Positions 58,938 to 64,000 of a DNA stretch of 64,000 bases are shown one piece after another. Position 1 is the first letter of the stretch. Each line of letters begins with the position of its first letter. The DNA is taken from positions 62,001-126,000 of the forward strand of contig NZ_CP144683.1 of the NCBI RefSeq assembly GCF_036687315.1, written 5' to 3'. A program made the translations under genes and the position numbers. The stretch is from Sphingopyxis sp. TUF1 (GTDB taxonomy: Bacteria; Pseudomonadota; Alphaproteobacteria; Sphingomonadales; Sphingomonadaceae). The notes under the pieces are model-generated. The model did not search any database. It had not been told where the DNA came from and worked only from the letters and a program-made list of their open reading frames with translations.

Positions 58938-59851
58938 CGATCCGCAAATACACCGAGGATGGTGTCGAGACGTTCGAGGCCCAGATCGACGGCGAAACGA
59001 TCCAGTGGGACAAGGGGCTGTCCTATGCCCGGCACCTGCAAACCGAACGGCTGCTCTCGTCCCAGATTCCGGTTTCCGACAAGCCGGACGAAATGCTCTT
59101 CATCATCATGCACCAGACGATGGAGCTGTGGTTGAAGCTGCTCCTGCACGAAGCGCATCTGGTATTGGATGCGCTAAAAAGCGACGACCTCGACCATGCG
59201 GTGAAGACGCTCGACCGGATCGCGACGATCCAGCGCCACATGATCCACAGCTGGGAAGTGCTGGCGACGCTGACGCCGCACGATTTCCTCACCTTTCGCG
59301 GGTTTTTGCGCAAGGCTTCGGGGTTTCAGTCGCATCAATATCGTGAGCTCGAATTCCTGCTGGGTAACAAGCGGGAAGACCTGCTGCTCGTCCACGCCGA
59401 CGAACCGGCGGTCCATGCAAGGCTGCTCGCGGCGCTCAACGCACCATCGCTTTATGACGAGATGCTGCGGCTGCTCGCACGCCGCGGCTTCGCCATTCCC
59501 GCCTCGCATCTCGATCGCGACTGGAGCCGCCCTTACGTTCCGGCCGACGCAGTCGAGGATGCCTGGCTTACGATCTATTCCGATGTCGAGGCGCACTGGG
59601 ATCTCTACACGCTCGCCGAAAAGGTCACGGGGCTGGAATATTATTTCCAGGAGTGGCGCTTCAAGCACATGAAGACGGTCGCGCGGGTTATCGGACAGAA
59701 GATGGGAACGGGGGGCTCCTCGGGCGTCAACTATCTCGTCAAAGCGCTGAACCTCAGCTTTTTCCCTGAACTCTGGTCGATGCGGACCCGCATGGCCGCG
59801 GCCAAAGAGGGTCCAACCTACGCCAACGCTCCAGCGGGATCGGTCCTGTGA
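58934..59851 (+). CDS. kynA: Tryptophan 2,3-dioxygenase
   Basis: 305 residues. Opens tryptophan to N-formylkynurenine with heme. The axial heme ligand is His245 in WRFKHMKTVARVIGQ, and GTGGSSGVNYL follows at 258-268. FQSHQYRELEFLLGNK and DEMLFIIMHQTMELWLKLLLHE are conserved substrate-binding segments. The ATG is chosen from the ATGA overlap with the small upstream ORF. kynB starts at its GTGA end. Confidence 0.96.
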   Translation: MTIRKYTEDGVETFEAQIDGETIQWDKGLSYARHLQTERLLSSQIPVSDKPDEMLFIIMHQTMELWLKLLLHEAHLVLDALKSDDLDHAVKTLDRIATIQRHMIHSWEVLATLTPHDFLTFRGFLRKASGFQSHQYRELEFLLGNKREDLLLVHADEPAVHARLLAALNAPSLYDEMLRLLARRGFAIPASHLDRDWSRPYVPADAVEDAWLTIYSDVEAHWDLYTLAEKVTGLEYYFQEWRFKHMKTVARVIGQKMGTGGSSGVNYLVKALNLSFFPELWSMRTRMAAAKEGPTYANAPAGSVL

Positions 59852-60474
59852 GGATCTGGGACATATCGCAAATCCTGCGCCCCGGTATGCCGCTCTGGCC
59901 CGGCGAGCCGCCGGTCGTCGTGCGCCGCGTTGCCGAAATCGACGACAAATGCCCGGTGAACATCGGCGCGATGGAGACGCCGCTGCACGCGGGAACGCAT
60001 GCGGACGCGCCGTTTCATTATCATGCCGCGGGCGAATCGAGCGCCGAAAGCGCGCTCGCCCCCTATGTCGGTCCCTGTATTCTGGTCGACGTACGCCACG
60101 CGCGCGGCCGGGTGGAGAGCGGCGACATCGAGTGGGAAGCCCTATCCGGGTTCGAACGCATCCTGTTTCGCACTTACGATCGCTTTCCAACCGACCGTTG
60201 GGATCCCGATTTCACCGCGATCGCGCCCGACGTGATCGCGCGCCTGCGCAGCAATGGCGTGCGCCTCGTCGGCACGGACGCACCGTCGCTCGATCCTCAG
60301 GAATCGAAGACCATGGATGCCCATCACGAGATCCTCGCGGGCGACATGCGCATATTGGAGGGTCTCGTGCTCGATGGGGTGCCGGGTGGCCCCTATGAGC
60401 TGATTGCCCTGCCGCTTAAGATTGCCGGAGCCGACGCGAGCCCCGTGCGTGCCATTTTGCGGGAGTTGCTTTGA
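59848..60474 (+). CDS. kynB: Kynurenine formamidase
   Basis: 208 residues, cyclase-like metal hydrolase. The signature THADAPFH within LHAGTHADAPFHYHA gives His47, His51, Asp53 and His57, the zinc site. It hydrolyses N-formylkynurenine. The GTG start overlaps kynA and the stop overlaps kynU by TGATG. Same operon. Confidence 0.94.
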   Translation: MRIWDISQILRPGMPLWPGEPPVVVRRVAEIDDKCPVNIGAMETPLHAGTHADAPFHYHAAGESSAESALAPYVGPCILVDVRHARGRVESGDIEWEALSGFERILFRTYDRFPTDRWDPDFTAIAPDVIARLRSNGVRLVGTDAPSLDPQESKTMDAHHEILAGDMRILEGLVLDGVPGGPYELIALPLKIAGADASPVRAILRELL

Positions 60475-61709
60475 TGATCCAGGAATTGGCGGACATCGCG
60501 GCGCTGGATGCGCAGGATCCGTTGCGCGGCTTTCGCGACGCGTTCCAGCTTCGCGAAGGGCTGATCTATGTCGACGGCAATTCGCTGGGGGCGGCGCCCC
60601 GCGCCACCGCCGAGCGGCTTGCCAGAACGGTGACGCAGGAATGGGCGGACGGGCTCATCACCTCCTGGCTGGGCGCCGAATGGTCGACCGCGCCGCAGCG
60701 TATCGGCGACAAGATCGCGTCGATCATCGGCGCCGATCCGGACGAAGTGATCGCGGCGGATTCGACATCGGTCAATATTTTCAAAGCGCTAACCGCCGCC
60801 CTGTCGTTGCGGCCGGAACGCGGCGTGATCCTGTCGGAGAGCGGCAATTTCCCGACCGACGTTTATATGATGCAGGGGATCGAGGCGTTCAGCGGTGGCC
60901 GCGTGCGCGCGCTGACCGTCGATCCGGAGACGGTCGTCGACCGGCTCGACGACGACGTCGCGGTGCTGCTGCTCACGCAGGTCCACTACAAATCTGGCCT
61001 CATCCGCGACATGGCGGAGGTAACGCGCCGCGCCCATGCAAAGAATGTGCTGGTCGTCTGGGATCTCAGCCACAGCGCCGGCGCGATCGAGGTCGACCTG
61101 AATGGCGCAAACGCCGATTTTGCCGTGGGCTGCGGCTATAAATATCTGAATGGCGGCCCGGGAGCGCCGGCTTTCCTGTTCGCGGCGCGCCGCCATCATC
61201 AGGCGCGCCCGGTCCTGTCGGGCTGGTTCGGCCATGCCAGTCCCTTCACCTTCGAAGAGGATTACCGGCCCGCGGAAGGGATAACCCGCTTCCTGTGCGG
61301 CACGCCGCCCGTTCTGGGACTCGCCGCGCTCGAGTGCGGGGTCGACCTGTTGAACCAGGCCGACATAGGGGACGTCCGCCGCAAGTCGATCGGACTGAGC
61401 AAGCTTTTCATCGAACGCATGGAGGCCCGCTGCGGCGAATTCGGCTTTCGACTTGCAAGTCCGCTCGATCCCACGCTCCGCGGCAGCCAGGTCTCCTATA
61501 GCCATCCCAATGGCTACGAGATCGTCCAGGCACTCAAGGCGCGCGAGGTCATCGGCGACTTTCGCGCGCCCGACGTCCTCCGGTTCGGCTTTACCCCGCT
61601 GTATCTTCGATACGCCGATGTTGTCGAAGCGGTCGAACGGCTGCGCGAGATCTGCCTGACGCGCGCCTGGGACAGGCCGGAATATCGCGTGCGCGCGGTC
61701 GTAACCTGA
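60474..61709 (+). CDS. kynU: Kynureninase
   Basis: 411 residues, fold-type I PLP enzyme. Schiff-base Lys223 in CGYKYLNGGPG, and Asp197/His200 in WDLSHSAGA contact the cofactor. DGNSLGAAPRAT and FLCGTPPVLGLAALE are typical. It cleaves kynurenine to anthranilate and alanine. End of the kynABU operon; genes for anthranilate breakdown are not adjacent, so anthranilate may be reused or exported. Confidence 0.95.
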   Translation: MIQELADIAALDAQDPLRGFRDAFQLREGLIYVDGNSLGAAPRATAERLARTVTQEWADGLITSWLGAEWSTAPQRIGDKIASIIGADPDEVIAADSTSVNIFKALTAALSLRPERGVILSESGNFPTDVYMMQGIEAFSGGRVRALTVDPETVVDRLDDDVAVLLLTQVHYKSGLIRDMAEVTRRAHAKNVLVVWDLSHSAGAIEVDLNGANADFAVGCGYKYLNGGPGAPAFLFAARRHHQARPVLSGWFGHASPFTFEEDYRPAEGITRFLCGTPPVLGLAALECGVDLLNQADIGDVRRKSIGLSKLFIERMEARCGEFGFRLASPLDPTLRGSQVSYSHPNGYEIVQALKAREVIGDFRAPDVLRFGFTPLYLRYADVVEAVERLREICLTRAWDRPEYRVRAVVT

Positions 61710-61720
61710 AAGGACCGGAT

Positions 61721-61822
61721 ATGATCGACCTGCGCCGATCGAAGGTCGCCGCCGTTCAGGACCGCGCCGGTCTTTCTCGAAACCGCCGCCACCGTCGACA
61801 GGCGTGGGCGCTGATCGGCTAA
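61721..61822 (+). CDS. Possible 33-residue basic ORF after kynU
   Basis: Starts ATG with AAAGGA six bases ahead, 11 bp after the kynU stop; the peptide is rich in Arg (MIDLRRSKVAAVQDRAGLSR ...) and ends RQAWALIG. The ribosome site is better than chance, but length and lack of a family make it uncertain; it could be the start of a decayed gene. Confidence 0.25.
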   Translation: MIDLRRSKVAAVQDRAGLSRNRRHRRQAWALIG

Positions 61823-61840
61823 CGCTTCTGGAACCCGGCC

Positions 61841-61916
61841 TGGCAGGGGCAGCAGGACTCGAACCCGCGACCCTCGGTTTTGGAGACCGATGCTCTACCA
61901 ACTGAGCTATACCCCT
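61841..61916 (-). tRNA. tRNA-Trp (anticodon CCA)
   Basis: Cloverleaf on the minus strand: acceptor AGGGGTA with TGCCCCT (one G-T pair), anticodon stem TCGGT/ACCGA with loop CTCCAAA, T arm GGTTCGAGTCC and encoded CCA. It is immediately downstream of the tryptophan-catabolic operon but on the opposite strand. Confidence 0.95.
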
Positions 61917-62010
61917 AGGCCGGAGTGCGCCCCTAGCCCGATTGGCGTGGCGGGGCAAGGGGGATGACGGCTTGCGCGTACGGGCGGGGCTGATATGCGC
62001 TTGAGAGCTC

Positions 62011-62955
62011 ATGAAAGCCGCCCGTCCCCTCGTCTCAGCCGATGGCCCGCCGCAGCATTATCTCGGCGGTATCGCGCTTCGGTTGCTGGCGATGGTCAGC
62101 CTTTCCTTCATGTTCGTGCTCGTCAAATATATCGATGCCGCGGGCGTCCATATCGTCGAAAGCCTGTTCTGGCGGCAGGCGCTCGTCCTGCCCGTCCTGC
62201 TGGCCTGGGTGATGGCAACGAGCGGACTTACGTCGCTCAGGACGCGGCGCATCGGCGCGCACGCGCGGCGTATGGTCATGGGGCTTGGTGGCATGGCGTG
62301 CAATTTCGGCGCGATGATCCTGCTGCCGATGGCCGAGGCGACGACGATCAGCCTGTCGGTGCCGATCTTTGCCGTGATCTTTGCCGCCCTGCTGCTCGGC
62401 GAAGTCACGGGGTGGCAAAGGTGGAGCGCGGTGATTGTCGGCTTCGTCGGCGTGCTACTCGTGCTCGATCCGCTGGCAAGTTTTGCCGGCGGGTTCAGCG
62501 GCGAGCATGGCACGGGCACGCTCGTCGCGCTGACGGGCGCTATCATGACCGCACTCATCACTATTGCGGTGCGCGACCTTGGCCGCACCGAAAATGCCGC
62601 GACGATCGTTTTCTGGTTCAGTTTTTTATCGTTAATCCCGCTCGGCATCGCTCTGCCCTTCGTCATCACGCCGCACGACACGCGCGAATGGCTGTTGCTC
62701 GCCGGGCTCGGCTTCCTCGGCACGGTCGTGCAGATGTCGCTGACGGGGGCTCTGCGGCTGGCGCCCGTGTCGGTCGTGATCCCGATGGACTATTCCAGCC
62801 TGCTATGGTCGATCGCCGCGGGCTGGTGGTTCTTTGGCACCTTGCCCGCTGACACGACGTGGATCGGCGCGCCGCTGATCGTCGCGTCGGGGCTCTTCAT
62901 TGCCTGGCGCGAGCATCGGCGCCATATCGACCGGCCGAAGGAGGTTGCCGCATGA
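62011..62955 (+). CDS. EamA/DMT-family transporter
   Basis: 314 residues with ten hydrophobic segments. The first EamA half has FMFVLVKYIDAAGVHIVESLFWRQ and the LPMAEATTISLSVPIFAVIFAALLLGE loop; the second half has APVSVVIPMDYSSLLWSIAAGWW. Probably an exporter of amino acids or other small metabolites. Its stop overlaps the downstream GST-like gene (ATGA), so the two are one unit. It is distinct in sequence from the RhtA-like carrier 6 kb upstream. Confidence 0.86.
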   Translation: MKAARPLVSADGPPQHYLGGIALRLLAMVSLSFMFVLVKYIDAAGVHIVESLFWRQALVLPVLLAWVMATSGLTSLRTRRIGAHARRMVMGLGGMACNFGAMILLPMAEATTISLSVPIFAVIFAALLLGEVTGWQRWSAVIVGFVGVLLVLDPLASFAGGFSGEHGTGTLVALTGAIMTALITIAVRDLGRTENAATIVFWFSFLSLIPLGIALPFVITPHDTREWLLLAGLGFLGTVVQMSLTGALRLAPVSVVIPMDYSSLLWSIAAGWWFFGTLPADTTWIGAPLIVASGLFIAWREHRRHIDRPKEVAA

Positions 62956-63584
62956 CGCGTCCTGTCCTTTATCACTGTCCCGACGCTCGTTCGCTCCGCT
63001 GCCTGTGGGCGGCCGAGGAAGCCGGGATCGATGTCGATCTTCGCTTGCTCAAATTTCCGCCGCGCGCGTTCGAGCCCGATTACCGCGCGGTGAACCCGCT
63101 GATGACCATCCCCGGCTGGATCGAGGACGGCCGATTGATGACCGAATCGGCCGCAATCTGCGAACGCATTGCCGAGGGAACGCCGCTGGAGGTGCGACGC
63201 CACGAGGCGGATTATTGGGATTATCGCAACTGGCTGCACCGCAGCGACGCGACGCTGACCTTCCCGCTCGCAATCATGATCCGCTACACGCGCGTCGAGC
63301 CCGCGGAGCGGCGACTGCCCCAGGCTGTTGAGGATTATAAAGCCTTCTTCGGCGGCCGAGCCAAGAGCATCGAGGCGGCGCTGTCCGACGGGCGCGAATG
63401 GCTCGTCGCGGGACGCTTCACCATTGCCGACATCGCGACCGGCTACGCCGCCTTTCTTGCGACGACGCTGGGTGCCGACGATGTGCTGGGCGATGCGACA
63501 AAGGCGTGGCTGGCCCGATGCATGGCGCGCGACGGATTCCGCCGCGCCCGCGATCGACAGGCTGCCGTAGCAAACGGAACCTGA
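62952..63584 (+). CDS. Glutathione S-transferase family protein
   Basis: 210 residues. The N-terminal thioredoxin-like domain LYHCPDARSLRCLWAAEEAGID is followed by VNPLMTIPGWIEDGRLMTESAAICERIAE, with the cis-Pro and Glu-Ser glutathione contacts in place. The C-terminal helical domain contains VAGRFTIADIATGYAAFLA. The Ser12/Arg region would be the catalytic position of the bacterial classes. It is coupled to the EamA carrier. The substrate is unknown. Confidence 0.87.
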   Translation: MTRPVLYHCPDARSLRCLWAAEEAGIDVDLRLLKFPPRAFEPDYRAVNPLMTIPGWIEDGRLMTESAAICERIAEGTPLEVRRHEADYWDYRNWLHRSDATLTFPLAIMIRYTRVEPAERRLPQAVEDYKAFFGGRAKSIEAALSDGREWLVAGRFTIADIATGYAAFLATTLGADDVLGDATKAWLARCMARDGFRRARDRQAAVANGT

Positions 63585-63644
63585 TGCAACGAAAAGCGCT
63601 TCCGCCCACGGCAAGGGCCGGATCGACGAATCCGCTATCGGTCG

Positions 63645-64000
63645 TTAGCCGCCATACTCGCGCGCCAATCGCAACACCGCCTCCGCCAACTCCATGCGGC
63701 AGATCAGCAGGTCGGGAAGATAGGTGTCGCTATTGTTATAGCGCAGCGGCGATCCATCGGCGCGGCTCACGTGCAGCCCGGCCGCCGCGGCCACCGCGGC
63801 AGGCGCGCAATTGTCCCATTCATATTGGCCGCCGGTGTGCAGATAAATGTCAGCCTCGCCGCGCACGACCGCCATTGCCTTCGCTCCCGCCGACCCCATC
63901 GGAACCAGCTCGGCGCCCAGATTTTCGGCAACGAACACCGCTTCCGCGGCGGGGCGCGTGCGGCTGACCAGCATCTTTGGCGGGTCGTTCGGCGGTGCCA
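63645..64000 (-). CDS. cysQ: Inositol-monophosphatase family protein, CysQ-like (C-terminal part)
   Basis: The last 118 or so residues of a gene that runs off the window. GSAGAKAMAVVRGEADIYLHTGG and WDNCAPAAVAAAAGLHVSR with the conserved Trp-Asp metal site, then GSPLRYN, match 3'(2'),5'-bisphosphate nucleotidase CysQ. That enzyme clears PAP in sulfate assimilation. The N-terminal metal motifs are not visible, so the name is provisional. It converges with the GST gene. Confidence 0.8.
   Translation of the reverse strand, partial: APPNDPPKMLVSRTRPAAEAVFVAENLGAELVPMGSAGAKAMAVVRGEADIYLHTGGQYEWDNCAPAAVAAAAGLHVSRADGSPLRYNNSDTYLPDLLICRMELAEAVLRLAREYGG

Overview
The window is ordinary chromosomal DNA of a high-GC alphaproteobacterium, most likely a sphingomonad close to Sphingopyxis. 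I infer this from the gene styles (UrcA, DUF4893-like lipoprotein, MATE/LytS neighbours, aroQ-accB-accC order), from the palindromic intergenic repeats, and from alphaproteobacterial regulatory sites (GAAC-N7-GAAC SOS box, GGAAC-N16-CGTT stress promoter, CtrA-like half sites). There is no prophage, insertion sequence, integrase, CRISPR array or rRNA operon. Coding density is high and many genes overlap by ATGA, GTGA or TGATG.

Layout. 0-9.7 kb: thiG/thiS edge, aroQ-accB-accC, two convergent L,D-transpeptidases, arsC, phhB, a zincin, ccmA-ccmB, a VOC protein and rplKA. 9.8-14.3 kb: tesB, nusG, secE, a small TetR/SDR/cupin islet of foreign appearance, and tRNA-Gly. 14.3-25.4 kb: dinB, prfC, secreted hydrolases, 3-hydroxybutyrate dehydrogenase with a patatin, a YpfJ-type peptidase, an amidohydrolase and a PilZ protein. 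25.5-37.3 kb: S9 peptidase, valS-MATE, a LytS/LytTR two-component pair, small envelope proteins and a BCCT carrier. 37.4-51.2 kb: uvrA, ruvX, pyrB with an apparently non-catalytic dihydroorotase, a peroxiredoxin, a YhhN protein, trmFO, oxyR, moaE-moaD-pgsA and an MFS carrier. 51.2-56.4 kb: leuC, a kinase/acyl-CoA-dehydrogenase pair resembling LvaAB/LvaC, and an EamA carrier. 56.5-61.9 kb: aromatic amino-acid catabolism (phhA, Lrp-type regulator, kynA-kynB-kynU) and tRNA-Trp. 62-64 kb: EamA-GST operon and the end of a cysQ-like gene.

The least ordinary observations are these. At least five families of dispersed bipartite palindromes sit at 3' ends and between genes, and one 90-bp copy lies in frame inside valS. 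A micro-ORF is joined by stop-start overlaps to both the Lrp-type regulator and kynA. A predicted 4-hydroxyacyl-CoA kinase is fused to an LvaB-like domain and has a strong operator-containing promoter. The dihydroorotase lacks the HxH metal motif. SOS, general-stress and CtrA-type sites can be read directly upstream of uvrA/dinB, a small periplasmic protein gene and the PilZ gene.
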